DNA of 64,000 nt from DATAGZ01 sp036263455 (GCA_036263455.1 DATAGZ010000003.1:25929-89928), one strand, 5' to 3'; positions 8,506 to 17,147 are shown, counted from the stretch's first letter. Program-made: numbers and translations. The notes: generated by a model from the sequence alone, not told the origin.

Positions 8506-9846
8506 TCAATTAGGCATTGTTACAAATTCCTCCGCGGCACTGGGATGGAGCGCGACGGTACGATCGAAATCCTCCTTGGTCGCGCCCATTTTCACCGCGA
8601 CTGCCACGGCCTGGATAATCTCGGCCGCATCCGCCCCCACCATGTGCACGCCCAGCACCCGCCGGCTGTGCCGATCGACGACCAGTTTCATGAAGGTGCG
8701 TTCCGTTCGCTCGGTCATGGTAAGCTTCAGAGGTCGGAAGTCGGTTTTGTAGACGATCACCTCGGTATTCTTTCGTGCCTCCTCTTCGCTCAGCCCTACG
8801 GTCGCGGCTTGCGGCTGGGCGAAGATCGCGCTCGGCACATCCGCGTAATCGACGCGGATTGGGGTATCGCCATACAGCGTGGCCACGAGCGCGGCTCCCT
8901 CCCGGATCGCCACCGGCGTGAGATTGAGCCGGTTCGTGCAATCGCCAATGGCATGGATCCACGGCACCGCGCTCATGGAATATTCGTCGACCTTAACCGC
9001 GCCGATCTCATCCAACTGAACGCCGGCCTCGACCAGGCCGATCCCCGTCGTGTTGGGGATCCGGCCGGTTGCATAAAGCACGCATTCGGCCTCGAGCGTG
9101 GTTCCGTCGTCGAGGCGCAGGCAGCGGACCTCGTCGCGGCGATCGATCGCCATGACCTCCCGCTCGGTGCGGATGTCTACGCCCTTTTTTCGCATCTCCG
9201 CGGCGAGAAAATCGCGAAGGTCTTTATCGAAGCCGCGTAGGATCTGCGTGCCGCGGTAAAGCTCGGTCACCTGCGCGCCCAAGCCGTTGAAAATGCCGGC
9301 GAACTCGACCGCGATATAGCCGCCGCCGATGATGGCCACTCGTTTCGGCAGGGAAGGCAGATGGAACACCTCGTTCGAGGTGATCGCGTGCTCTATCCCG
9401 GGCAGGTCGGGCAGGAAGGGCCGTGCGCCGGTCGCGATGATTACCTGCGCGGTGCTCACCGGCTGCTCGCCTTCGATCTCCACCTGGTGCGGCTCTGAGC
9501 CGAGACGGGCGCGCGCCTCGAAAAGGGTGACACCCGATTCCGCCAGCAGTCGTTTATAGATTCCGTTGAGCCGGGCAATCTCGCGATCCTTGTGCGCGAT
9601 CAGGCGCGGCCAATCGAAGCTCCGCTGTTCGATGTTCCATCCATAAGCCCAGGCATCTTCGAGATCCTCGCGATAATGTGCGGCATAGGAGAGAAGCTTC
9701 TTGGGGATGCAGCCGCGAATGACACAGGTTCCGCCAACTTCGGATTCTTCGGCAATCGCCACGCGCATGCCCTTCTTGGCGGCCAGGCGCGCCGCGCGCA
9801 CGCCACCCGACCCGGCACCGATGATAAAAAGGTCGAACTCACGCAT
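8506..9846 (-). CDS. gor: glutathione-disulfide reductase
   Basis: 446 residues, the usual length. N-terminal FAD-binding GAGSGGVRAAR (about 10-20), redox-active disulfide in GGTCVIRGCIPKK (Cys41, Cys46), a second Rossmann motif GGGYIAVEFAG (NAD(P)H), and the C-terminal His-Pro-Ser-Ala-Ala-Glu-Glu-Phe containing the catalytic His-Glu pair. It reduces oxidised glutathione with NADPH in the cytosol. The start overlaps the end of the ABC permease gene by 8 bp, making gor the last gene of a seven-gene overlapping run that begins at mnmG. Confidence 0.93.
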   Translation of the reverse strand: MREFDLFIIGAGSGGVRAARLAAKKGMRVAIAEESEVGGTCVIRGCIPKKLLSYAAHYREDLEDAWAYGWNIEQRSFDWPRLIAHKDREIARLNGIYKRLLAESGVTLFEARARLGSEPHQVEIEGEQPVSTAQVIIATGARPFLPDLPGIEHAITSNEVFHLPSLPKRVAIIGGGYIAVEFAGIFNGLGAQVTELYRGTQILRGFDKDLRDFLAAEMRKKGVDIRTEREVMAIDRRDEVRCLRLDDGTTLEAECVLYATGRIPNTTGIGLVEAGVQLDEIGAVKVDEYSMSAVPWIHAIGDCTNRLNLTPVAIREGAALVATLYGDTPIRVDYADVPSAIFAQPQAATVGLSEEEARKNTEVIVYKTDFRPLKLTMTERTERTFMKLVVDRHSRRVLGVHMVGADAAEIIQAVAVAVKMGATKEDFDRTVALHPSAAEEFVTMPN

Positions 9847-11179
9847 GGGCCAGCACCTCCCTTCGTCCGGTTAAAAAGCGCCGGATAAGCCAACCGAGCG
9901 CGGCGATTTCCCCGCCTATGAAAACCATGGTCAGGGGTAAAGGTTGGCTGCCTAGCCCCGGTCTTAATATCGGGACGAGGGAATCGAGGCCGGCTTGCAT
10001 GAGTAGGGCAGCCAGCGGGCCCACGGCAATCGCCAATATGACGATGCCCCAAAGATCGCCATGGCGCCGGCTGCGCCAGTTCCACCACCATAAAAAGAGC
10101 AGATCGCGCCCGACATAGAGGGAGACGATTGTGAAGCCCAAGCGCCCTCCGATGAGCATCGCCAAGAGCCCGGAGGGGTTGTTCGTGTCCAGTTCCCGGA
10201 AAAGCCCTGGCCCGCCGGACAAGCTGGCCAGGAGCGCTATCAATACCAAGAAAAGGTAGGCGATCATCCAGGGTGGGACCAGCCTGAAGGCGCGGCTGAG
10301 ATCGCCACGGCGCAGGGCATGGAAAAAATCGCCATAGACCAGGATATTTTTTGGATCGGCGCAATAGGACACATACGCAATAAAGTAGAAGAGTGAGAAA
10401 AAGCGCAAGTCAGTCACGCTGTCGCTAAAACTGGCATAGAAGCCGCGCGCAAAGGCAACCAGAAAGAGAAGAAAACCGGTGAAGGCAAGCGGCGCGGCGC
10501 GGAACTGCAGCTCGACCCGCAGAAGACGATAGGCCGCCAGCCACACCCACGCGCAAGTGGCGAGCCGCACGACGAGGATGAACCACCGATCATCGACGGA
10601 GATCAGGCCGTACCAGAAGCGATCGGCCGGCAAGCTGAAGAAATTTTCCCCAGTTGCCCCGAAATAGAACGCGGCGAGCCCGGCGAGCTGAGCCAAGGTA
10701 ACCGAAAGAACCCGCCGCCGCCCGCTCTTGCGGATCAAGATCAGCGAGACGCAGAAAGCGAGAGCGGTCGCGAGTAAGCCTCCGATGACAATCTGACCGG
10801 TACGGATCGCCGCATCGCCCACCGAGACGCCACTCATGAGAAGCGTGGGAATTAGCCACATAAAACAATACCAGCAATAAGCGCTGGCGCCGATAACCTT
10901 GCCCCAGCACATCTGCCACGCGCCCAAGGCATTCATGCGCTGGGCGTCCCAGGTGCCGGCCCGCACCTCCTCGGCGATGCTGTCGGCGGCGCGGCGCGTG
11001 GCCCACAGGCCCAAGATGATATAGCTCGCCACCGCCGTGACCTCGGCCTTGTCATGGCCGAACAGGCTGTTCACTCTATGCAGGCCGAAGAGAATGATGA
11101 AGATCGCAAGCGGGGCGAGCACCAGCCGCGCTGGTGAGAATTCGAGCCAGAGATTACGGCGAAATTCGGGATTGATCAT
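9839..11179 (-). CDS. ABC-2-type transporter permease (multi-TM)
   Basis: 446 residues starting at the ATG at 11179 (GGGGA ribosome site); an ORF extension to 11239 runs deep into the ATPase gene and was not used. It is strongly hydrophobic with about ten or more membrane segments and no soluble domain. The start lies 26 bp inside the 3' end of the ABC ATPase gene, so the two form a transporter pair. Trp-Glu-Leu and Gly-Thr-Trp-Asp-Ala-Gln-Arg-like segments near residues 75-85 fit the amphipathic loop of ABC-2 permeases. Substrate unknown. Confidence 0.75.
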   Translation of the reverse strand: MINPEFRRNLWLEFSPARLVLAPLAIFIILFGLHRVNSLFGHDKAEVTAVASYIILGLWATRRAADSIAEEVRAGTWDAQRMNALGAWQMCWGKVIGASAYCWYCFMWLIPTLLMSGVSVGDAAIRTGQIVIGGLLATALAFCVSLILIRKSGRRRVLSVTLAQLAGLAAFYFGATGENFFSLPADRFWYGLISVDDRWFILVVRLATCAWVWLAAYRLLRVELQFRAAPLAFTGFLLFLVAFARGFYASFSDSVTDLRFFSLFYFIAYVSYCADPKNILVYGDFFHALRRGDLSRAFRLVPPWMIAYLFLVLIALLASLSGGPGLFRELDTNNPSGLLAMLIGGRLGFTIVSLYVGRDLLFLWWWNWRSRRHGDLWGIVILAIAVGPLAALLMQAGLDSLVPILRPGLGSQPLPLTMVFIGGEIAALGWLIRRFLTGRREVLAHA

Positions 11180-12086
11180 GCGGTCCCCGGGAAAGATGTA
11201 TGAGATAAGAATCCTGCAGCCGCTTCCTGTGCGGCGCAAAAGCCGATACGGCTACGCCGCTTTCGACAAGATGGCGCACTAGTTTAGCGGCGGTCGTGGC
11301 GTCCCCCATGAGGCAAAAGTGTGCCTCCCGATCCGCGATTTGAAGATCGGAAAGGCCACCGAATTTTTCGAGGAGATGCGCGAGATCCGGATGCGGTGCG
11401 GCGAGTTCGAGGCGGAAAGGCACGCGTTCTCCCTCCCGCCCTGCGAGCGGCTCATGGGCAAGCACGCGGCCCTGCTCGATCGCGAGCATGTGGGTCGAAT
11501 AATCCTCGAGCTCGCTTAAGATGTGCGATGAAACGAGAATGGTCATGTCCTGGGTATGGAGTGCGCGCAGGAGACCGGAGAGATCGGCCCGCGCGGCGGG
11601 ATCGAGGCCGGAGGCCGGCTCGTCGAGGATAAGAAAATCCGGCTCATGAAGGATAGCGAGCGCGATCCCCAGTCGCTGGCGCAGGCCGCGCGACAGGTGC
11701 GCCGCTTTTTCGCGGAGCCTATCGGAAAGGCCGGTGCGTTCAGCCGAAAGGGCGACCGCGGCCTTGATCTTTTCCATGCCCTGGGCCAGCGCCCGATAAC
11801 GCAGGTTGTCACGGACGCTGAGCTCGTCATAGAGACCGAAATTGTCCGGCAAGAAACCCACGCGCCGGTGGGTACGCCGCGGATCCGCATGGACATCGTC
11901 CTGGCCAATCATCATGGAGCCAGACCGCGGCCGCTCCAGCGCGGCCAGGAGACGCATGAGAGTCGATTTACCGGCGCCGTTCGGCCCGACGAGCGCTGTT
12001 ACCGTCTTCTTTTCAAGAATAAAGGAGACATCATCCAGTGCCCGGCGGCTCGGATAATCGAAACAGACATCCGCGACGCGGATCAC
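11154..12086 (-). CDS. ABC transporter ATP-binding protein
   Basis: 310 residues. Walker A Gly-Pro-Asn-Gly-Ala-Gly-Lys-Ser-Thr (Lys40), a Q-loop-like region, signature Leu-Ser-Arg-Gly-Leu-Arg-Gln-Arg-Leu-Gly (one residue off consensus), Walker B Phe-Leu-Ile-Leu-Asp-Glu-Pro and the H-loop Ser-Ser-His. The C-terminal 90 residues are an extension of the kind seen in CcmA/NatA-type ATPases. The start overlaps the parB stop by 4 bp and the 3' end overlaps the permease gene, so this exporter is translated with the chromosome partition genes. Confidence 0.88.
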   Translation of the reverse strand: MIRVADVCFDYPSRRALDDVSFILEKKTVTALVGPNGAGKSTLMRLLAALERPRSGSMMIGQDDVHADPRRTHRRVGFLPDNFGLYDELSVRDNLRYRALAQGMEKIKAAVALSAERTGLSDRLREKAAHLSRGLRQRLGIALAILHEPDFLILDEPASGLDPAARADLSGLLRALHTQDMTILVSSHILSELEDYSTHMLAIEQGRVLAHEPLAGREGERVPFRLELAAPHPDLAHLLEKFGGLSDLQIADREAHFCLMGDATTAAKLVRHLVESGVAVSAFAPHRKRLQDSYLIHLSRGPHDQSRISP

Positions 12087-12940
12087 TGCAGTTCCGTGCC
12101 GCTCAGCAATCGACCGGTCAGTGTGTCGAGCTCTTCAAGATTGCGGTAATGGAGCGTGAGGCGGCCGCCCTTGCCGTCGAAGGCGATCTCGACCTTCGCG
12201 CCGAGCCGATGGGAAAGCGTGCGTTCCAATTCCCTCGTATCGGCGTCCTTGACCTGCGGCGGGCGAGTAATTTTCTTCTTGCCCGTTTTGAGGGCGCGGG
12301 CAAGCGCCTCGGCCTCGCGCACGCTGAGCTTGCCTTCGACGATACGCTGGGCGAGCGCCACGGGATCGGCGGCGGTGAGCAGCACGCGCGCATGGCCCAG
12401 CGTCAGATGGCCGGAGGAAAGGCGCGCGAGCACCGCCTGCGGCAGGTCGAGCAGGCCGATCAACTGGCTGATATGCGGGCGGCTCTTGCCCAGCCGCTGG
12501 GCGAGCTGCTCATGGGTGTAGGCGAATTCATGCAGCAGGCGCTGCATGGCGCGGGCCTCCTCGACGGGGTCGAGGTCCTCGCGCTGGACGTTCTCGATAA
12601 TTGCCGCCTCGAGCGCCTCGCGATCCTCAAGCGCGCGGATAATCACCGGCACCTCATGCAGCTTAGCGAGCTGGGCCGCGCGCCAGCGCCGTTCGCCCGC
12701 GACGATCTCATATTCGCCTGTTCTGCGCGCGTGCGGGCGCACGAGAATCGGCTGCAAGACTCCACGCGCCGCAATCGATTCGGCGAGGATCTGCAGGCTG
12801 CTCTCCTCGAATCGCGTGCGCGGCTGATAGGGGCCAGGATGAAGGTGTTCGATACGTGCCGTCGCGGGCGCACGGGACGGTTCGCTGCTTTCCTCGCCCA
12901 GAAGCGCGGATAGGCCGCGACCGAGGTGACGCTTGCTCAT
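12083..12940 (-). CDS. parB: chromosome partitioning protein ParB
   Basis: 285 residues. N-terminal ParA-contact motif LGRGLSALLG (about 6-15), the ParB/Spo0J nuclease-like domain with the CTP-binding GERRWRAA box (about 80-87), then the helix-turn-helix DNA-binding region (RLGKSRPHISQLIGLLDLP) and a C-terminal dimer segment. ParB loads on parS, clamps with CTP and works with ParA in origin segregation. The ATG overlaps the parA stop by 4 bp. Two parS-like sites lie 2 and 3.2 kb away in the same run. Confidence 0.95.
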   Translation of the reverse strand: MSKRHLGRGLSALLGEESSEPSRAPATARIEHLHPGPYQPRTRFEESSLQILAESIAARGVLQPILVRPHARRTGEYEIVAGERRWRAAQLAKLHEVPVIIRALEDREALEAAIIENVQREDLDPVEEARAMQRLLHEFAYTHEQLAQRLGKSRPHISQLIGLLDLPQAVLARLSSGHLTLGHARVLLTAADPVALAQRIVEGKLSVREAEALARALKTGKKKITRPPQVKDADTRELERTLSHRLGAKVEIAFDGKGGRLTLHYRNLEELDTLTGRLLSGTELQ

Positions 12941-13710
12941 GCCGCTTGTCTTTCGGTGCGCTTCAGCATTTCGCTCGCGAGCGCGATATAGGCCTGGGAG
13001 CCGGCGCAGCGCATGTCATAGAGGAGGGCGGGCTTGCCGTGCGAAGGTGCCTCGGCCATGCGGACGTTGCGTGGGATGGACGTCTCGTAAACCTTGGCGC
13101 CGAAATGGGCACGCACATCGCTTGCGACCTGCTCATTGAGGCTCGAACGCTTATCGTACATGGTCAAGATGATCCCCGAAATCTCCAGGCGCGGATTGAA
13201 GCCGCGGCGAATCCGTTCGACCGTGCGGGCGAGGTGGGACAGACCCTCGAGCGCAAAGAACTCGCACTGCAACGGTACGAGAATCTCATCGGCTGCCACC
13301 ATGGCATTGACCGTCAGCAGCGAAAGAGAAGGGGGACAATCAATGAGGATCACCTCATAATCGAGCGGGTCGGCGAGCGCATTGCGTAATCGGTATTCGC
13401 GCTGCTCGAGATCGATAAGATCGAGCTCGGCACCCGCAAGCTCGGGATCGGCGGGGACAATACCGAGATTGGGCACGAGGGTCGGCTCGATCACCGCGCT
13501 TAAATCCGCTTCCCCAAGCAGCAATCTGTAAGTTCCCTGTCTTCCGATGCTGCGGTCCAGACCGAGCCCAGTCGAAGCGTTGCCCTGTGGGTCGAGATCG
13601 ATGAGCAGCGCTTTTTTGCCCACGGCGGCGAGCGCGGTGATCAGATTGATGGCGGTCGTCGTCTTGCCCACGCCGCCCTTCTGATTGGCTATCGCGATGA
13701 TCCTCGCCAC
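12937..13710 (-). CDS. parA: chromosome partitioning ATPase ParA
   Basis: 257 residues; the deviant Walker A Lys-Gly-Gly-Val-Gly-Lys-Thr-Thr (Lys11 and Lys16) is at the extreme N-terminus, as in chromosomal ParA/Soj without an HTH extension. Asp-Pro-Gln-Gly-Asn-Ala-Ser-Thr-Gly and Leu-Ile-Asp-Cys-Pro-Pro-Ser complete the active site. It forms ATP-dependent gradients on the nucleoid that move ParB-parS complexes. The start shares one base with the end of rsmG and its stop overlaps parB. Confidence 0.95.
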   Translation of the reverse strand: MARIIAIANQKGGVGKTTTAINLITALAAVGKKALLIDLDPQGNASTGLGLDRSIGRQGTYRLLLGEADLSAVIEPTLVPNLGIVPADPELAGAELDLIDLEQREYRLRNALADPLDYEVILIDCPPSLSLLTVNAMVAADEILVPLQCEFFALEGLSHLARTVERIRRGFNPRLEISGIILTMYDKRSSLNEQVASDVRAHFGAKVYETSIPRNVRMAEAPSHGKPALLYDMRCAGSQAYIALASEMLKRTERQAA

Positions 13711-14315
13711 TATTTCCCCCGTTGCCGCAAGTGCCGCAGAACCATGACGCAGGCGCGCGCATCGGTCGTGCTGGGCACAAGCTCGGCCTCACTATGCCAG
13801 GATTTGCCGGCTTCGGTCAATTCATCCGCGGCGGAGACGCCCTTGAGAAAGAGGCCGGTCGTGTCGTCATCGATAAGGCCTTCCGCCTGATCGAGGAGCC
13901 GGACCAGGGGCGCGAAGGCGCGCGCGGTAATATACGGAAAGGGACCGAGGCCGCTTTCCTCGATCCGTTTATTGACAAGGTTCACCTGCGCGCCTGTGGC
14001 CCGCGCCACCTCCGCCAGAAAGGCGCATTTGCGCTGATCGGCCTCGATCAAACTCACCCGAAGATCGGGCCGGAGCACGGATAACACCAGGCCCGGAAAG
14101 CCGCCACCGGAACCGAGGTCGGCCAGAATTGCTTTGGGCGGAAGAAGGGGGGAGAGCTGGGCCGAATCGGCAAAATGGCGTCGCCATGCATCGGGAAGAG
14201 TCGAAGGCGCGACGAGATTAATAGAGGGGGTCCATTTCAAGAGCAGAGCGTGGTAGGGGGCGAGCCGCGCCCGATCCTGCGCCGTAAGCAGATCAGGCGG
14301 CGGCGCGGCGGACAT
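13710..14315 (-). CDS. rsmG: 16S rRNA (guanine-527-N7) methyltransferase
   Basis: 201 residues, SAM-dependent. Substrate-region motif Trp-Thr-Pro-Ser-Ile-Asn-Leu-Val-Ala (about 29-37), then Asp-Leu-Gly-Ser-Gly-Gly-Gly-Phe-Pro-Gly (about 66-75) for SAM binding. RsmG methylates G527 in the 530 loop of 16S rRNA. Its start lies 23 bp inside mnmG and it precedes parA, the classic mnmG-rsmG-parA-parB order near many bacterial origins. Confidence 0.93.
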   Translation of the reverse strand: MSAAPPPDLLTAQDRARLAPYHALLLKWTPSINLVAPSTLPDAWRRHFADSAQLSPLLPPKAILADLGSGGGFPGLVLSVLRPDLRVSLIEADQRKCAFLAEVARATGAQVNLVNKRIEESGLGPFPYITARAFAPLVRLLDQAEGLIDDDTTGLFLKGVSAADELTEAGKSWHSEAELVPSTTDARACVMVLRHLRQRGK

Positions 14316-16146
14316 AGCGCAGGAGGATCGTCACCGCGGCGGGCGTCACGCCGGCAACACGGCCAGCGGCGCCCAGGCTCGCCGGCCGGGACGCCTTGAG
14401 CTTCTGCCGCACCTCGTTGGAGAGCGAGGGAATCGCATCGTAATCGAGATCGGCAGGCAGCAGCAGGGATTCATCGCGGCGAAGGGCGGCAATATCCTCG
14501 TCTTGCCGCTTGAGATAGCCGGCATAGGTACCGTCATTTTCGATCTGCCGCGCAATTACCGATGGGATAGTGCCAATCTGCGGCCAGAGGGTGGCAAGCC
14601 GGGCGAGATCTATTCCCGGATAGGAAAGCAGGGTAAAGGCGTCACGGCGCAGCCCGTCTTGAACGACGGGCAATCCCGCCTGCGCCAGCCAGGTGGGAGT
14701 GGCTTGTAATGAGCGAAGCAAATCGGTGGCTTCGGTAAGCGCCGCCTGTTTGGCGAGGAAGCGGCCCGCGCGCAGATTACCCACGCAACCCCAACCTATT
14801 CCCTGCGAGGTCAACCGCTGATCGGCATTGTCCTGGCGCAACCGGAGCCGGTATTCGGCACGGCTCGTGAACATCCGGTAAGGCTCGCTGGTTCCACGTG
14901 TAACCAAATCGTCGATCATGACGCCGATATAGGCCTGGGCCCGGTCCAGCACGACCGGTGCCCCGCCGCCGACTGCGCGGGCGGCGTTGAGCCCCGCGAC
15001 CAGGCCCTGGGCGGCTGCTTCTTCATAGCCGGTCGTGCCATTGATCTGGCCGGCGAGATAAAGGCCAGGCAGCGCGCGGACCTCCAGGCTGGGATATAGT
15101 TCACGCGGATCGATGAAATCATATTCGATGGCATAGCCGGGCCGCGCCATCTGCGCCTTTTCCAGCCCGGGAATAGTGGCCAGCAGAGCGCGCTGGACCT
15201 CCTCAGGCAGCGCGGTGGAAATGCCATTGGGATAGATGAGCGGGTCCTCCAGGCCTTCCGGCTCGAGGAAGATCTGGTGGGTCTCCCGATCTGCAAAACG
15301 CACGATCTTGTCTTCGATGGACGGGCAATAGCGTGGGCCGGTGCTGGCGATCTGACCCGAATACATGGGCGACAGGCGGAGATTCTCCTGAACGATCCGG
15401 CGTGTCGCGGCGGTCGTCGTGGTGAGATGGCAGGGAATTTGCGGGACGTCGATCCGCGCGGAGAGGAAAGACATGGGCTCGGGCGGCTCATCGCCCGGCT
15501 GCGGGGTCAGTCCCGCATAATCGATCGTCGCGGCGCGAAGGCGCGGCGGCGTTCCCGTCTTCAACCGACCCAGGGCGAGCCCGAGCCGCTTGAGCGTGGC
15601 GGCAAGCGCCCGGGATGGTGCTTCACCGACCCGGCCTGCCGGAATCGTCCGGGTCCCTATATGGATCAGGCCGTTTAGAAAAGTCCCGGTGGCCACGATC
15701 ACTGCGCCGGCCGCGAACTCGCTACCATCCTCGCAAAGGACACCCGCGATGCGACCATGGCGGATAAGGATGTCGGCCGCCGCGCCCGCGCGAATGGTCA
15801 AGCCGGAATGTTCGGCGAGCAGCGCCTGAACCGCGCGGCGATACAGCGCGCGATCGGTTTGGGCGCGCGGCCCCCATACTGCCGGCCCCTTGGAACGATT
15901 GAGCATGCGGAACTGAATACCGGCTCGGTCAGTGGCACGGCCCATGATGCCGTCCAGCGCGTCAATTTCCCGCACCAGATGGCCTTTGCCCAACCCGCCA
16001 ATCGCCGGATTGCAGGACATCTCCCCAATCTTGGCGGGATCATGGCTGAGCAATAGGGTGCGTGCACCCACGCGCGCTGCCGAAGCTGCGGCCTCAGTAC
16101 CGGCATGGCCCCCGCCGATCACGATAACGTCGTAATTTTCGATCAT
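14293..16146 (-). CDS. mnmG: tRNA U34 carboxymethylaminomethyl-modifying enzyme MnmG (GidA)
   Basis: 617 residues from the ATG at 16146; the frame extends upstream to 16218 but that would run through the parS site, and the FAD motif Val-Ile-Val-Ile-Gly-Gly-Gly-His-Ala-Gly-Thr-Glu sits right after this start. Also visible: CNPAIGGLGKGHL, and Asn-Gly-Thr-Thr-Gly-Tyr-Glu-Glu-Ala-Ala in the second nucleotide domain. With MnmE it installs cmnm5 on wobble U34. mnmE, often just upstream, is absent here; an ArsR-type gene lies divergently instead. The coding sequence contains a second parS-like site. Confidence 0.95.
   Translation of the reverse strand: MIENYDVIVIGGGHAGTEAAASAARVGARTLLLSHDPAKIGEMSCNPAIGGLGKGHLVREIDALDGIMGRATDRAGIQFRMLNRSKGPAVWGPRAQTDRALYRRAVQALLAEHSGLTIRAGAAADILIRHGRIAGVLCEDGSEFAAGAVIVATGTFLNGLIHIGTRTIPAGRVGEAPSRALAATLKRLGLALGRLKTGTPPRLRAATIDYAGLTPQPGDEPPEPMSFLSARIDVPQIPCHLTTTTAATRRIVQENLRLSPMYSGQIASTGPRYCPSIEDKIVRFADRETHQIFLEPEGLEDPLIYPNGISTALPEEVQRALLATIPGLEKAQMARPGYAIEYDFIDPRELYPSLEVRALPGLYLAGQINGTTGYEEAAAQGLVAGLNAARAVGGGAPVVLDRAQAYIGVMIDDLVTRGTSEPYRMFTSRAEYRLRLRQDNADQRLTSQGIGWGCVGNLRAGRFLAKQAALTEATDLLRSLQATPTWLAQAGLPVVQDGLRRDAFTLLSYPGIDLARLATLWPQIGTIPSVIARQIENDGTYAGYLKRQDEDIAALRRDESLLLPADLDYDAIPSLSNEVRQKLKASRPASLGAAGRVAGVTPAAVTILLRYVRRAAA
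14891..14904. promoter_or_regulatory. parS-like ParB site inside mnmG
   Basis: GTTCCACGTGTAAC matches the core GTTNCACGTGNAAC of bacterial parS at every fixed position, though the two N bases break perfect palindromy. It lies in the mnmG coding sequence, 2 kb from parB. Many bacteria carry several parS copies around parAB, some within genes. Confidence 0.65.
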
Positions 16147-16160
16147 GTTCCACGTGGAAC
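16147..16160. promoter_or_regulatory. parS site (perfect palindrome) directly upstream of mnmG
   Basis: GTTCCACGTGGAAC is a perfect 14-bp palindrome matching GTTNCACGTGNAAC. It touches the mnmG start codon at 16146 and is 3.2 kb from parB. Given parA-parB in the same run, a genuine centromere site is likely. A bound ParB here would sit over the mnmG translation-initiation region and could also repress the operon that encodes it (inference). Confidence 0.85.
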
Positions 16161-16211
16161 CTAGCGGATCGTTCCTTTCGTGGCAATGGCGTGGCAGAGA
16201 CCCTGAAAGTC

Positions 16212-16249
16212 TTGACAATCGCTTTCATATTTATTAACTTGATAGTTAA
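16212..16249 (+). promoter_or_regulatory. promoter with overlapping dyad operator for the ArsR-SRPBCC gene
   Basis: TTGACA at 16212-16217, a 17-bp gap, and a weak -10 (TAACTT, 16235-16240). Over this -10 lies a perfect 6-bp inverted repeat TTAACT-TGAT-AGTTAA (16234-16249). ArsR-family repressors bind AT-rich dyads overlapping their own promoters, so autoregulation is likely. The dyad is about 18 bp from the start codon at 16268. Confidence 0.6.
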
Positions 16250-16267
16250 ATAACCGATTGGTTTATA

Positions 16268-17080
16268 ATGAGCGATCAATTAAGCATGACCCTCGCGGCT
16301 TTGGCCGACCCCACCCGGCGGGCCATCCTCGCTCGGCTCCATGAAGGCCACGCCTCGGTTAGTACGCTGGCGGCTCCGTTCGCCATGAGCCTTCCGGCGA
16401 TTTCCAAACATATCAAGGTGCTGGAGCGCGCCGGGCTGGTCCGCCGCGAACGCGTTGCCCAATCGCGGCCCTGCCGGTTAGAGGCCGCACCGCTCAAGGA
16501 AGTGGCGGGGTGGCTTGAAACCTACCGCCGCGACTGGGGCGACCGGCTCGACCGTTTTGAAAACTACCTCGAAACACTCACCACGGAGAAGATGATGAAC
16601 AAGCCTGAAATGAAAGCCGAGATCCTGACCCTGACTCGCACCTTCCATGCACCCCGGGAGACGGTCTTCCGGGCCTGGACCGATCCTGAACATTTCAAAC
16701 GCTGGTGGGGACCGCGCGGCTTCACCGTCCCCTATTGCACGATCGATCTTAGAGTGGGCGGCAAGATCCATTTCTGCATGCGCGGCGAAAGCGGGCCGGA
16801 CATCTGGTGCGCCGGCATCTATCAGGAGATCACGCCGGAACGGCTGGTCTCAACCGATTTCTTCTCGGACAAGGATGGCAATCGTGTCTCGCCGCTTCAA
16901 TATGGAATGAAGGATTTTCCCGAGGAAAGACTTCTCACGGTCACGTTCATCGAACGGGATGGCAAGACGACACTGACATTGATGCATACGATCCCGCTCG
17001 ACATGGCCCGCACTATGGGCGCGGACGCAGGCTGGGGACAGAGCTTCGACAAGCTCGCCGAATACCTCGTTCAGTCTTAG
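16268..17080 (+). CDS. ArsR-family HTH regulator fused to SRPBCC (AHSA1-type) domain
   Basis: 270 residues. Residues 1-100 are an ArsR winged-helix: Ala-Asp-Pro-Thr-Arg-Arg-Ala-Ile-Leu near 13 and recognition helix Met-Ser-Leu-Pro-Ala-Ile-Ser-Lys-His-Ile-Lys-Val-Leu (about 39-51). Residues 115-268 are an SRPBCC fold of the AHSA1 type: Phe-Arg-Ala-Trp-Thr-Asp-Pro-Glu-His-Phe-Lys-Arg-Trp-Trp-Gly-Pro and the C-terminal Gly-Trp-Gly-Gln-Ser-Phe-Asp-Lys-Leu. The pair is usually encoded by two adjacent genes; here the frame is continuous. The linker holds a ribosome-site-like GGAG and two ATGs (16592, 16595), a likely relic of the second gene's start. Ligand unknown. Confidence 0.85.
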   Translation: MSDQLSMTLAALADPTRRAILARLHEGHASVSTLAAPFAMSLPAISKHIKVLERAGLVRRERVAQSRPCRLEAAPLKEVAGWLETYRRDWGDRLDRFENYLETLTTEKMMNKPEMKAEILTLTRTFHAPRETVFRAWTDPEHFKRWWGPRGFTVPYCTIDLRVGGKIHFCMRGESGPDIWCAGIYQEITPERLVSTDFFSDKDGNRVSPLQYGMKDFPEERLLTVTFIERDGKTTLTLMHTIPLDMARTMGADAGWGQSFDKLAEYLVQS

Positions 17081-17147
17081 GTTTTTAGTCCGACTAGGCG
17101 CCGCTTGCGAGGATCGCGGCCCGGCCTATGCCGCCGGGCCGTGGGAC

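Noticed and set aside
16147..16218. Upstream in-frame start giving a 641-residue MnmG
   Set aside because: It would translate through the parS palindrome and adds no MnmG-like residues; the FAD motif begins right after the ATG at 16146.
17117..17141. GC hairpin between the ArsR-SRPBCC gene and ubiB as a terminator
   Set aside because: Good 9-bp stem but no T-run on either strand; left out of the feature list as unproven.
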